Virus record (IMG/VR): IMGVR_UViG_3300042887_001651
Location: 1-26,528 of that record
Direction: 5' to 3' (one strand)
Length of the DNA stretch: 26,528 bases
From: a virus
Part shown: positions 12,227 through 19,241 of the stretch, piece by piece
Layout of the letters: every line of letters begins with the position of its first letter
Numbering within the stretch: position 1 is the stretch's first letter
The notes under the pieces: model-generated
Database searches by the model: none
Told to the model about the DNA's origin: nothing
The model's input: the letters and a program-made list of their open reading frames with translations, nothing else
Translations under genes and position numbers: made by a program

Positions 12227-12606
12227 TTGTTATCTGAATTTAATATATATTCACCAATAAAGTCTTTTCCTCGACCCCATTCATTGGGTGCGATTAACGA
12301 TAATGTTAATTCTCCTGCAAAGTTATATAAAAAATATGACTTTCCAACTATTGGTTCAAAAGAAATTTTAGATTCCCACACCATAATGGAAGTATTATAC
12401 TCATCATATAGTTTTTCTATCCTTTCTCTTATCTCTTGTTGTTCTCTATTAAAGACATCCATCATCTTTTTTGATGACTGAGTTCTAAACAACGGAACAT
12501 TTGGTAAATCAAAACCTTGACTACCGGCACTTGTTGGATACGACTTTAATTTTGCGTCGTAACCATTCTTCTCATTCCAAACAACTAAATCCGGTTTCTT
12601 CTCCAT
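12199..12606 (-). CDS. DUF2452-like protein, 135 aa
   Basis: Starts MEKKPDLVVWNEKNGYDAKL, continues SYPTSAGSQGF, a helix (NREQQEIRERIEKLYDEYNT) and KISFEPIVGKSYFLYNFAGE, with IAPNEWGR and a terminal NSDNKW. This order is what I recall for DUF2452 proteins, common in Flavobacteriia and their phages: KPDxVV, Y-x-T-x-x-G, long helix, SFEPxxGxxYxLY, SLIxPxEW, LNSDxKW. Function unknown. The full domain appears present. It is adjacent to the 77-aa gene with no gap. Confidence 0.8.
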   Translation of the reverse strand: MEKKPDLVVWNEKNGYDAKLKSYPTSAGSQGFDLPNVPLFRTQSSKKMMDVFNREQQEIRERIEKLYDEYNTSIMVWESKISFEPIVGKSYFLYNFAGELTLSLIAPNEWGRGKDFIGEYILNSDNKWITKEKKS

Positions 12607-12840
12607 TTAATCAAATTTATCTATTACAACCTCAATACCGGTCATACGTCTAATATCCTCACTAATACTAAAACCATAACTATCACTTTTCCCAACAACC
12701 TCAACAAAAATTGCGGGGTTTATTTTATTATTGAATTCACCATCATCACCAATATCATATCTTTCAAGTAAAGAATAATTAACTATTTTAAGGTCCGGAT
12801 ACAAAGTGTGTAATATCTTCTCAAATTTTTTCTGTTCCAT
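12607..12840 (-). CDS. Hypothetical protein, 77 aa
   Basis: Reads MEQKKFEKILHTLYPDLKIV, then NPAIFVEVVGKSDSYGFSIS and MTGIEVVIDKFD. Its start (KK..KIL..LYP.LKIV) resembles that of the protein at 17363-17662 (RKVLKMLYPELKVIV), so the two may be paralogues. It is the first gene of the long minus-strand run, with a TATACTTG sequence at 12848-12855 as a possible -7 box. Confidence 0.7.
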   Translation of the reverse strand: MEQKKFEKILHTLYPDLKIVNYSLLERYDIGDDGEFNNKINPAIFVEVVGKSDSYGFSISEDIRRMTGIEVVIDKFD

Positions 12841-12878
12841 AATACCACAAGTATAATAAAAATATTTTTAATTAAAAG

Positions 12879-12909
12879 TTGTTGCAATAACATTTTTTAT
12901 ATATCTTTG
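12879..12909 (+). promoter_or_regulatory. Bacteroidota-type promoter for the ClpP operon
   Basis: TTG at 12879-12881, 20 nt, then TATCTTTG (12902-12909), a full match to TAnnTTTG. The first ATG (12941) is 31 nt downstream of the -7 box. It drives 12941-14233. Confidence 0.7.
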
Positions 12910-12940
12910 TCCAATATTAATAATCTAAAACATTTAAAAA

Positions 12941-13165
12941 ATGGGAAAACAAAGTTCAAAAGGGAAGTATGTTGTTAAAGTGGGTCTTCACGACATTTAT
13001 GTGTTAGCAACGTCAAAACCGGATACAACAAAAAAACACGGATATTCGATGACGTTTGATTACCGAATCTACAAAAACGGAAAACTTATTGAAAAAGGAT
13101 TAAAGTCCAAAGATGCTGCCGTTGCAAAAGCATTAACATTAGTACCAACCAAACAAAAAGCATAA
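12941..13165 (+). CDS. Small basic protein upstream of ClpP, 74 aa
   Basis: Reads GKQSSKGKYVVKVGLHDIYV, then YSMTFDYRIYKNGKLIEKGL and KSKDAAVAKALTLVPTKQKA. It is lysine-rich and probably a small beta-sheet followed by a helix. No known family. The stop overlaps the ClpP start by 1 nt (TAATG), so the two are co-translated; it might be a cofactor or substrate of the protease. Confidence 0.8.
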   Translation: MGKQSSKGKYVVKVGLHDIYVLATSKPDTTKKHGYSMTFDYRIYKNGKLIEKGLKSKDAAVAKALTLVPTKQKA

Positions 13166-13899
13166 TGAATTACGGAAAAGAGTTTCAAAAGTTCGCGATG
13201 AGCGACAGAGGTATTTCAGGACTTAATTTGGATTACTACCAAAAACACATCGAGAGTGTTACTCCATACATTTTGGAAGAAAGAGAGATGAGAGCAACTC
13301 AACTTGATATTTTCTCCCGACTTATGATGGACAGAATTATTTGGGTTTCCGGACCGGTTGAGAGTCAGATGGCATCTATCATACAAGCTCAACTTATCTT
13401 CTTGGAAACCACAGATAAAAAAGATATCAGTATGTATCTTGACACTCCGGGAGGTTCCGTATTGTCAGGTCTTGGAATCCGAGATACTATGAACTACATC
13501 AAACCGGATGTTGCAACATTAAATGTTGGGATGTGTGCGTCTATGGGTTCCGTATTAGTATCGTCAGGAGCCAAAGGAAAAAGAAGTTCATTAATCTTCT
13601 CAAAAATTATGACACATATGGTATCTCACGGAACACAAGGAAATGTTCAGGACACTCGTATCAACCAATTGGAGGCGGAGAAGTATAACTATATGTTATT
13701 CAAAATCTTGGCGGAGAATTGTGGGAAAACATTTGACGAGATGTATGAGTCATCAAGAAATGACAAATGGTTCAACTCAGATGAGGCGAAAAAGTTTGGT
13801 TTAATTGATAACATCGTTGGATTAGAGACAAACAAATCTATGACAGAAATGATGGTTGGGTTTGATGAATTTTACTCTAAAGAAATCTTAAAACGATAA
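13165..13899 (+). CDS. ClpP-like serine protease
   Basis: ClpP-fold proteases form ring chambers that degrade or process proteins. The triad is intact: Ser126 in GMCASMGSV, His151 in IMTHMVSHG, and Asp200 in SRNDKWFNSDEAKKFGLID. The oxyanion strand DTPGGSV (93-99) is also present. Length 244 aa is above host ClpP (about 195-210), from an N-terminal extension of about 40 residues and a C-terminal tail of about 25. Some tailed phages use a ClpP-fold enzyme as prohead maturation protease, others carry a ClpP homologue of unknown role. With many neighbours bearing (I/L)xE-ended tags, a processing role is attractive but unproven. No Clp ATPase is in the window. Confidence 0.93.
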   Translation: MNYGKEFQKFAMSDRGISGLNLDYYQKHIESVTPYILEEREMRATQLDIFSRLMMDRIIWVSGPVESQMASIIQAQLIFLETTDKKDISMYLDTPGGSVLSGLGIRDTMNYIKPDVATLNVGMCASMGSVLVSSGAKGKRSSLIFSKIMTHMVSHGTQGNVQDTRINQLEAEKYNYMLFKILAENCGKTFDEMYESSRNDKWFNSDEAKKFGLIDNIVGLETNKSMTEMMVGFDEFYSKEILKR

Positions 13900-13900
13900 T

Positions 13901-14233
13901 ATGATAACAAGGATTTACGGAGCGTCCGATGATTTAATTGAGATTGACGGACAAATTATTGATGAGGTCGAGGCTTACTCATCCGAGAGAAAACCTATCA
14001 AGTTTAAAACTTCATTAGGGACTAAAGGAACTATTTTATATAATGGTGAATGGAAAATAACAATCACCGAAGAAGGTTCTGATTTTGTTAAAGTTATCCC
14101 ATCTATTGGGGATGATTATGATGATAAACACACCGAGGAAAACACTAAAGATGTCCCATCATATAGTGATGTCTTAATTTTAGATGGTGATTTGGAATGG
14201 GTGAAAGTTAAAGGAGAAAAATTTAAATCTTAA
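13901..14233 (+). CDS. Conserved phage protein, 110 aa
   Basis: Beta-rich: ITRIYGASDDLIEIDGQIID, then GTKGTILYNGEWKITITEEG and YSDVLILDGDLEWVKVKGEK. The pattern GASDDLIEIDG ... EWKI ... YSDVL-x-L-x-GDLEWV recurs in tailed phages as a hypothetical protein. It follows ClpP by 1 nt in the same operon and ends in a terminator. Confidence 0.82.
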   Translation: MITRIYGASDDLIEIDGQIIDEVEAYSSERKPIKFKTSLGTKGTILYNGEWKITITEEGSDFVKVIPSIGDDYDDKHTEENTKDVPSYSDVLILDGDLEWVKVKGEKFKS

Positions 14234-14240
14234 TAATAAA

Positions 14241-14269
14241 AAAACCCTCGACTATTGTTGGGGGTTTTT
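14241..14269 (+). terminator. Terminator between convergent ClpP operon and tagged metalloprotease gene
   Basis: A 12-bp stem with two G-T pairs (14241-14252 with 14257-14268), loop TATT, run of A before and T after, so it can work in both directions. The stop codon of the minus-strand gene lies inside it. Confidence 0.75.
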
Positions 14270-15370
14270 ATCTTTTAATAGGGAATATAGTTTACTTAAT
14301 TTCTTTGTCATTTTAAGACAAATGTTTCTTGTTTGATTAATTTCGTATCGGAAGAATCGTTCATAATCTTTACCAAACCTTGTTATCTTATCTAAGTATT
14401 TATCAAAATATCTTTGTTTAGCACCACTGAACCCAAACATTGCCTCAGCAAAGTTGTCAGCCAAAAAGTCCCTCATACCACTAGCTTTCCAATTTAATAA
14501 TTGTTTAAAGAATTCTTTTAATGTTACGTCAACCATTTCTTCATCAGTCGCATCTTCCGGGTAATCAATATCATTATCATCAAAAGTTTGTTTAATTTGA
14601 GGAATAATATTTTTTAAATCTTCTCTCAACTTTTCATAAGTTAAATTTGCACCTGTTCTATAATTTTCATAAACCCTATGATTTGTTAAGAATTTGTAAA
14701 ACTCCTCTTTAGTAATTCCACTTTCTTCTAAGGCGGCATATAACTCAGTCGCTCTAACTAAATTTTCAGTTGTGTGAGCAAAATACATATAACTTAAAAA
14801 TTGATTTAGTGGTGGAATGTTTCCAAATCGTCTTCGAGAACCAATCTGATAATCAACTCTTTTATGTGTCTGAACTATTGGATTAACAGATTCATCATAA
14901 GCGTGTTTTAATTCGTGAGCCAAACTTGAAACCATAAGAGCTCGTTCTTTTTTGAATTCTTCAATTACTTCTTGAGTTGTTACATCAGTATCTGCCGCAA
15001 AACTAATTGACAACTCAACTTTATTTAAATCTGAATTTCTCTCATAGTTGAACTTGGCGTTCATTTTAACCTTACCGTGATGGGTCATACCTCGTAATAA
15101 CACTCTTGGTAAATCTCCTTCGGTATTATGATAGTCGTTTATATTATCAACCTCAAAAGATACTTTTATTGTCTTAAACTTGTAATCATTAATTTGGAAG
15201 TCACCTTTAAATGTAATTGTTTTAGAAATAAAATAAGTTATATCTTCATTAGGTTTAATTCTTGATATTATTTTGTTAAATAATTGTTGGGCAACGGCAA
15301 CGATGTTTGATGGAACTCCAACAGCTTCGTTTAAATTATTATATTGAGTTTCTTTGATTTTAATTTTCAT
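14252..15370 (-). CDS. Tagged zinc metalloprotease-like protein, 372 aa
   Basis: N-terminal tag MKIKIKETQYNNLNEAVG is a variant of the MKIIITE tag seen in neighbouring genes and contains an LNE-A site. Residues 24-145 are beta-rich. The motif SSLAHELKHAYDES (148-161) is a canonical HExxH zinc site; ENLVRATELYAALEESG (202-218) offers Glu candidates for the third ligand. The last 120 residues are helical, with a region FGFSGAKQRYFDKYLDKI and a basic end. Cytoplasmic or virion location; no signal peptide. The ATATTTAT box lies 4 nt before the ATG. Likely a virion-associated peptidase or a protein derived from one; substrate unknown. Confidence 0.8.
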   Translation of the reverse strand: MKIKIKETQYNNLNEAVGVPSNIVAVAQQLFNKIISRIKPNEDITYFISKTITFKGDFQINDYKFKTIKVSFEVDNINDYHNTEGDLPRVLLRGMTHHGKVKMNAKFNYERNSDLNKVELSISFAADTDVTTQEVIEEFKKERALMVSSLAHELKHAYDESVNPIVQTHKRVDYQIGSRRRFGNIPPLNQFLSYMYFAHTTENLVRATELYAALEESGITKEEFYKFLTNHRVYENYRTGANLTYEKLREDLKNIIPQIKQTFDDNDIDYPEDATDEEMVDVTLKEFFKQLLNWKASGMRDFLADNFAEAMFGFSGAKQRYFDKYLDKITRFGKDYERFFRYEINQTRNICLKMTKKLSKLYSLLKDKNPQQ

Positions 15371-15374
15371 ATTG

Positions 15375-15382
15375 ATAAATAT
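15375..15382 (-). promoter_or_regulatory. ATATTTAT box, 4 nt before the tagged metalloprotease start
   Basis: The coding strand reads GATATTTATCAATATG, the box and start codon of the tagged metalloprotease. Same spacing as at 4378, 16605, 18263 and 21244. Confidence 0.45.
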
Positions 15383-15390
15383 CTGTTAAA

Positions 15391-15415
15391 ATAAAAAACC
15401 CTCTGAATTAGAGGG
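15391..15415 (-). terminator. Terminator after the small lipoprotein gene
   Basis: CCCTCT (15399-15404) pairs with AGAGGG (15410-15415), loop GAATT; on the minus strand it is followed by TTTTTT. It ends minus-strand transcription coming from the lipoprotein gene, just before the box of the next gene. Confidence 0.8.
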
Positions 15416-15475
15416 AATTTGGGTCTTGATAATTTATATAATAAATTAATTCTAATAATATTAAATAATATTTAA

Positions 15476-15503
15476 AAACTAGGCTAGTAAACTAGGCTCT
15501 AGT
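15476..15503. repeat. Short direct repeat AAACTAGGCT in an intergenic gap
   Basis: AAACTAGGCT occurs at 15476-15485 and 15489-15498, each followed closely by CTAGT or AGT. It sits in the 122-nt AT-rich gap between the small lipoprotein gene and its terminator. It may be the remnant of a duplication or an operator. Confidence 0.4.
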
Positions 15504-15537
15504 AATTATAAATATCTATAAAAATGCAAAATTCAAA

Positions 15538-15771
15538 TTATCTTCGACGACCTCCCCTAACATTAAAATATGGTGCGGAAAATCTTTGTGGATAAACATA
15601 AACCGGAGTCACTACCGGATAATAAGTGTATGGGGTGTAATAATGATACACACGTCTTGGAATTGGTCTTGGCTCAGGTCTTTGACGAACACCATAAGAA
15701 TACACAACAGCCTGATAACCTTCACAAGAAGTTAATAAGACCAACATTAAAAGTAATAATTTTTTTTTCAT
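15538..15771 (-). CDS. Small Pro/Tyr/Arg-rich lipoprotein, 77 aa
   Basis: From the ATG at 15771 the protein is MKKKLLLLMLVLLTSCEGYQ, a lipoprotein signal with Cys16; an upstream ATG at 15780 would add three residues. The mature part is low-complexity: EPRPIPRRVYHYYTPYTYYP, then VVTPVYVYPQRF and a GGRRR end. Such Y/P/R-rich small lipoproteins are common in Bacteroidota; this one may be host-derived. Surface role inferred only. A terminator lies downstream. Confidence 0.75.
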   Translation of the reverse strand: MKKKLLLLMLVLLTSCEGYQAVVYSYGVRQRPEPRPIPRRVYHYYTPYTYYPVVTPVYVYPQRFSAPYFNVRGGRRR

Positions 15772-15851
15772 AATTTCCATTAAATATCAAATTTTATACC
15801 ATTTATGTCATTTTTTTCCACTAAAAAAGGTGTTTTGTCAAATATTTTCCA

Positions 15852-16238
15852 CTATTCTATGGTTTTTATGGGTTTTTTGAAGTGTTTCATAAACCAATCT
15901 TTAAATGGTTGATGCCATATGTCTCCGAAATATCCGTTCAAAGTATTAAAAGTGTCTATATCGTTAAAACTTAATATCGGTGATTGTTCAACCCATTTAT
16001 CAATTATTTCTTTATTATGATGGTTCATTTCATCACTATACCAATAATCCTCACCATACCACATAAATAAATCTTCATCATCTTCAAAATCACCCTGATA
16101 GAACGACATAGCATAATCCACCTCATTACCCCAATCATCAATACCATATGTCCAATGAATATTATTGATGTCGTAAGTTTCGTTCAGGTAATCAATAACC
16201 GCCTGATATAATTTACTCTCAGTTATTATTATTTTCAT
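15852..16238 (-). CDS. Tagged small protein (MKIIITE), 128 aa
   Basis: Tag MKIIITESKLYQAVIDYLNE, then an acidic, aromatic domain (DLFMWYGEDYWYSDEMNHHN) and a basic end (QPFKDWFMKHFKKPIKTIE). A second candidate cleavage site follows the tag (YLNE-T). The layout - short helix, beta part, a Y/F-rich stretch, final W-x-x-x-x-F/Y helix - recalls 16235-16600 and 20919-21239. Coupled to the upstream gene by a 4-nt overlap (ATGA). Function unknown; possible virion protein. Confidence 0.75.
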   Translation of the reverse strand: MKIIITESKLYQAVIDYLNETYDINNIHWTYGIDDWGNEVDYAMSFYQGDFEDDEDLFMWYGEDYWYSDEMNHHNKEIIDKWVEQSPILSFNDIDTFNTLNGYFGDIWHQPFKDWFMKHFKKPIKTIE

Positions 16239-16600
16239 TGTTTAATCCCTCCAATTACTCTATCAGTTTCTTGTTTATAGGTTTCATTAAACCATTTTAA
16301 AAGTAGTTCATCAACATTACCAAAATAACTATTTATTTCGTTATATAATTTTCTATCAACATATAATCTAACACCGGGATATGCGGGTCTTGTATTACCA
16401 CCTTTTTCCCAAACAACTGGCCCACCACTAACAACGTGAAATAAAACTTCCTTACTTTGTGGGTTAAAATATTTATAACCCCTACCAAAAGACATACTTT
16501 TAGTTGGTCTTTTTTTTAATTTACCAATATTAGGAGATAAGTCTTCAATAAACTGATGGACAATATGTTTTTGTTGTTGTTCTGTGATTATAACTTTCAT
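16235..16600 (-). CDS. Tagged small protein (MKVIITE), 121 aa
   Basis: Start at 16600 (MKVIITEQQQKHIVHQFIED); the reading to 16702 runs into the SGNH hydrolase gene and lacks the tag at its start. The box ATATTTAT 4 nt upstream confirms the choice. The middle is basic (GKLKKRPTKSMSFGRGYKYF) and the end reads NSYFGNVDELLLKWFNETYK. Function unknown. Confidence 0.75.
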   Translation of the reverse strand: MKVIITEQQQKHIVHQFIEDLSPNIGKLKKRPTKSMSFGRGYKYFNPQSKEVLFHVVSGGPVVWEKGGNTRPAYPGVRLYVDRKLYNEINSYFGNVDELLLKWFNETYKQETDRVIGGIKQ

Positions 16601-16604
16601 ATCA

Positions 16605-16612
16605 ATAAATAT
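16605..16612 (-). promoter_or_regulatory. ATATTTAT box, 4 nt before the 16600 start
   Basis: The coding strand reads GATATTTATTGATATG between the SGNH hydrolase stop and the tagged gene. It selects the internal start at 16600. Confidence 0.45.
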
Positions 16613-16613
16613 C

Positions 16614-17108
16614 TCATAACAATATATTATCAATAACTTTACCGATTTCTTTATACACCGGACAATCACAATGGGGGTCACCTTTTCCAATTGGTGGTCC
16701 AATTATTGTTCCACCTAATTCTTCATATCGTTTGTAGTATTTCTTAACCTTATCATAACCGGTGTGTTTAAGTTCACCCCAACCCCAAGAACCTTGGATG
16801 ACATAAATCTTAGCATTGGGAAATGTGACCCTCAGTGACTTAAATAATTTTTCAATACCATTATCGACATATAAGTCGTTGGTTCCAATACACAAAAAAA
16901 CATTTTTAACATTGGTTGAAACTTTACGTCTCTGAACCATTTTTATAAGGTCTGTAACCACAATCCCTTTTTTCCATAGTCCAACAACCCTTTCCACTTT
17001 TTTTGAGTTCATATCAACGTATGCCGTTTGAGAATCCCCAATAACAATATTTGTTGGAAGTTGGGAATACCCAACCAAACAAAACAATAAACAAATAATA
17101 AATTTCAT
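16614..17108 (-). CDS. Secreted SGNH/GDSL-type hydrolase, 164 aa
   Basis: Signal peptide MKFIICLLFCLVGYSQLPTN, with the YSQ cleavage region typical of Bacteroidota. SGNH blocks: GDSQ (24-27, nucleophile Ser26), GTND (75-78) and DPH (144-146, with the catalytic Asp/His pair closely spaced). Such enzymes are esterases or lipases, often removing O-acetyl groups from polysaccharides. With a signal peptide it should act in the periplasm or outside. A phage could use it on host surface glycans or peptidoglycan O-acetyl groups; inference. Length is short but complete for minimal SGNH proteins. Confidence 0.82.
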   Translation of the reverse strand: MKFIICLLFCLVGYSQLPTNIVIGDSQTAYVDMNSKKVERVVGLWKKGIVVTDLIKMVQRRKVSTNVKNVFLCIGTNDLYVDNGIEKLFKSLRVTFPNAKIYVIQGSWGWGELKHTGYDKVKKYYKRYEELGGTIIGPPIGKGDPHCDCPVYKEIGKVIDNILL

Positions 17109-17120
17109 ATTCTTATTAAA

Positions 17121-17148
17121 TTAAAAAACCCCCGTTTAATTGGGGGTT
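17121..17148 (-). terminator. Terminator after the 59-aa gene
   Basis: AACCCCC (17127-17133) pairs with GGGGGTT (17142-17148); on the minus strand the stem is followed by TTTTTTAA. It separates the 59-aa gene from the SGNH hydrolase gene. Confidence 0.8.
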
Positions 17149-17152
17149 AAAA

Positions 17153-17332
17153 TTATTTAGATGAAACTAAATAATATGTGGTTCCTTCGCGTTTAATATA
17201 CACGTTTCTTGGATTATCAACACTTGGATGGGTATTCCAAACTTCGGTCAAACCCGTTTCACCCTCCATAGGTTTCATAACACATTTTTTGTCTGCGAAC
17301 TTGATAGTTCTTGTGATTTTAACTTCTTCCAT
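17153..17332 (-). CDS. Small hypothetical protein, 59 aa
   Basis: Reads MEEVKITRTIKFADKKCVMK, then GETGLTEVWNTHPSVDNPRN and VYIKREGTTYYLVSSK. It looks like a compact beta protein. Support comes from clean start and stop positions between the neighbouring gene and a good terminator 4 nt after the stop. No known family. Confidence 0.7.
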   Translation of the reverse strand: MEEVKITRTIKFADKKCVMKPMEGETGLTEVWNTHPSVDNPRNVYIKREGTTYYLVSSK

Positions 17333-17362
17333 AGGAAATTATAAACAAAAATTATTTACCAA

Positions 17363-17662
17363 TCAATAGTTTGTTGGTTTTGTTATTGGACGACCGCCTT
17401 TACCATCCAAATACTTAATCACACAATTCTCACCATTAATAATAGAACAATAACCAAACAATCCATTTACAAAATCTTCCATAACCAACGCATCTTTACC
17501 GGGAATTCTTAACATAACTCTAAAAGTTGTTGGGTCAACATAAGCTAAATTAACATTTTTAAGAATGATTTCAAAATTTTTGTCTTTGTTATACCGAACA
17601 ATAACCTTTAACTCAGGATATAACATCTTTAAAACTTTTCTTATTGCAATCAATTTCTTCAT
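17363..17662 (-). CDS. Hypothetical protein, 99 aa
   Basis: Starts MKKLIAIRKVLKMLYPELKV, then IILKNVNLAYVDPTTFRVML and LFGYCSIINGENCVIKYLDG. Its beginning resembles that of 12607-12840 (FEKILHTLYPDLKIV). No tag and no known family. Confidence 0.7.
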   Translation of the reverse strand: MKKLIAIRKVLKMLYPELKVIVRYNKDKNFEIILKNVNLAYVDPTTFRVMLRIPGKDALVMEDFVNGLFGYCSIINGENCVIKYLDGKGGRPITKPTNY

Positions 17663-17695
17663 TTAAAAAATATAAAGTATAAATTGATAATAAGA

Positions 17696-17719
17696 AACCC
17701 CACCGATTAGGGAGGGGTT
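17696..17719 (-). terminator. Hairpin after the 38-aa gene
   Basis: AACCCC (17696-17701) pairs with GGGGTT (17714-17719) with a further partly paired CC/GG inside. The T run is stronger on the plus strand (TTATTTTTT), so direction is uncertain; the only adjacent gene ends from the minus side. Confidence 0.5.
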
Positions 17720-17724
17720 ATTTT

Positions 17725-17841
17725 TTACAATTCAGATTTTAATCTTGAAAGGATTTCGTTGTTTTTATTCATTATTTTTAACTTCTTAACAACATTTACT
17801 CTGTTTTTTTTAGGTTTCCCTATTTTTTTTGATTTAGACAT
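17725..17841 (-). CDS. Very small basic protein, 38 aa
   Basis: Reads MSKSKKIGKPKKNRVNVVKK, then LKIMNKNNEILSRLKSEL: a lysine-rich start and a short amphipathic helix. It lies alone between a hairpin on one side and the 134-aa gene on the other, 13 nt away. Its size makes the call tentative. It could be a nucleic-acid-binding peptide or an internal virion peptide. Confidence 0.55.
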   Translation of the reverse strand: MSKSKKIGKPKKNRVNVVKKLKIMNKNNEILSRLKSEL

Positions 17842-17853
17842 AATAATGATTTA

Positions 17854-18258
17854 CTAATAAGTATTTTGTTTTCTATTTTTAAAATGTAATCCCGCCTTAC
17901 CAAAGGTAACGGAGGTTAAATCAATACCCATATATTTTAAATCATCTTCCATTTCAGGTTTAAACGCCCAACTTAATGGGTATTTCAACGCTCTTTCATC
18001 CTTAAAATATTTTTCTTTGTATTTGTCACACACGTTCCACGGAACCGGAACCTCGGAATCTACCACAACAATATAATCGTAATTATTTCTCCAACTATCG
18101 TCAAAATCCCAACGCTCCTCACCATTAAATAAATCAACAATATGAACACTGAAGTTATACTTCGTGTCAGAACAAGTCATTTCATTTATTTTTTTATTAC
18201 CAAATGTATTCATATACTTGGTAATCATTTTGGGAACTATTTCGTCTTCTATATTCAT
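17854..18258 (-). CDS. Hypothetical protein, 134 aa
   Basis: I start at 18258 (MNIEDEIVPKMITKYMNTFG): the ATATTTAT box then lies exactly 4 nt upstream, while the earlier ATG at 18264 falls inside the box. The protein contains NFSVHIVDLFNGEERWDFDD, YDYIVVVDSEVPVPWNV and LSWAFKPEMEDDLKYMGIDL. No tag and no known family; the box suggests expression together with the tagged genes. Confidence 0.75.
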   Translation of the reverse strand: MNIEDEIVPKMITKYMNTFGNKKINEMTCSDTKYNFSVHIVDLFNGEERWDFDDSWRNNYDYIVVVDSEVPVPWNVCDKYKEKYFKDERALKYPLSWAFKPEMEDDLKYMGIDLTSVTFGKAGLHFKNRKQNTY

Positions 18259-18262
18259 AAAC

Positions 18263-18270
18263 ATAAATAT
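18263..18270 (-). promoter_or_regulatory. ATATTTAT box, 4 nt before the 18258 start
   Basis: The coding strand reads ATATTTATGTTTATG; the second ATG begins 4 nt after the box. It precedes a gene without the N-terminal tag, so the box is not merely part of a duplicated tag. Confidence 0.45.
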
Positions 18271-18325
18271 AATGAAAAATAATTTAATTTTACCACATTT
18301 TACAAGTCCAATAACAAATTTCGTA

Positions 18326-18333
18326 ATATTTAT
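18326..18333 (+). promoter_or_regulatory. ATATTTAT box, 14 nt before the GIY-YIG gene
   Basis: Reads ATATTTATAATAAAGG; the start codon follows after 14 nt, with AAAGGA as a possible weak ribosome binding site. Confidence 0.45.
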
Positions 18334-18347
18334 AATAAAGGACTATT

Positions 18348-19235
18348 ATGATAATTTACAAATCGACAAACAAGATTACCGGAAAAATATATATTGGACA
18401 GACAACTAAAAATTTAGAACAAAGAATTAAAGGACATATAAAAGAATCTAAAATAGATAAAAACCGACCATTTTTGTTATCAATAAATAAATATGGTGAG
18501 GATAATTTTATATTTGAAACAATTGATTCTGCAGATAATTTAGATGAGTTAAACGATAAAGAAATATATTGGATAGATTTTTATAATTCAGTATCACCAA
18601 ATGGTTATAATGTTACTGGTGGGGGTCAAGGTAAAAAAATGAAAACAACAAAAGAGTTAAGTAGAATAATCTCAGAAGGATTAAAAAATTCTGAAAAATG
18701 GCAAAAAACTAAAAATAGTGAAGAATATAAAATAAAAATGGAAAAATCTTTTATTGGGTGGTTTAGAGGTAAAAAATTTAGTCAGAAACATAAAGAAAAA
18801 ATTTGGGAAAAAAATAAAGACAGAATATTAGAATTTAATAAATCCACATCTAAAAAATGGATTGTTGTTGATAAAGAAAATAATATTATTCGTATTACCG
18901 GTAAAGAAGAATATTTTGAAAAATTAGGTATGGATACTGGTGATATATCAAGAATGAGTAAAACATTAAGTCAAGGTAAAAATAGAAAAAGATATAACGG
19001 ATATTATTGTTTTATTGATAATGGAGAATCTGATGAAACAATATTAAAAATAGTTTCAAAATTAGATGAGTTTTATAATAAAGAATATAAAATTTATAAC
19101 AGAATTACCCAAGAAACAAAAATATTAAAAAAAGATGAGGTCTATTCTTTCTGTATGACAGAGAATTATGACTACTCATCTTTTTTAAGAATGATTAAAA
19201 AACAATTTAAGTCCTATAAGAATTGGGTTATATGA
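18348..19235 (+). CDS. Free-standing GIY-YIG homing endonuclease
   Basis: The GIY-YIG domain covers residues 1-95: IIYKSTNKITGKIYIGQTTK (IIY and YIG strands), Arg26 in EQRIKGH, Glu72 in KEIYWIDFYN, and NGYNVTGGG (85-93). All catalytic positions are present. The remaining 200 residues are lysine-rich with repeated modular DNA-binding segments, for example FRGKKFSQKHKEKIWEKNKD, reminiscent of NUMOD-type modules. Such phage genes (Seg/Mob type) cut related phage DNA lacking them and spread by repair. It is the only plus-strand gene between 14.2 and 26.5 kb and sits between unrelated genes, as expected of an inserted mobile gene. It is more A-rich than its neighbours. Confidence 0.92.
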   Translation: MIIYKSTNKITGKIYIGQTTKNLEQRIKGHIKESKIDKNRPFLLSINKYGEDNFIFETIDSADNLDELNDKEIYWIDFYNSVSPNGYNVTGGGQGKKMKTTKELSRIISEGLKNSEKWQKTKNSEEYKIKMEKSFIGWFRGKKFSQKHKEKIWEKNKDRILEFNKSTSKKWIVVDKENNIIRITGKEEYFEKLGMDTGDISRMSKTLSQGKNRKRYNGYYCFIDNGESDETILKIVSKLDEFYNKEYKIYNRITQETKILKKDEVYSFCMTENYDYSSFLRMIKKQFKSYKNWVI

Positions 19236-19241
19236 TTTTTA

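Noticed and set aside
12191-12481. Plus-strand open frames across 11743-12481
   Set aside because: They are antisense to genes with recognisable families (DUF2452-like and the GHRHGQC protein) and contain no phage-like motif or start signal.
15476-15503. Short direct repeat as an attachment site
   Set aside because: No integrase gene and no second distant copy in the window; 10-bp repeats are too short to claim an att site.
18348-19235. Group I intron carrying the GIY-YIG gene
   Set aside because: The flanking genes are different, complete and on the opposite strand, so no interrupted reading frame is seen; a free-standing endonuclease is the simpler reading.
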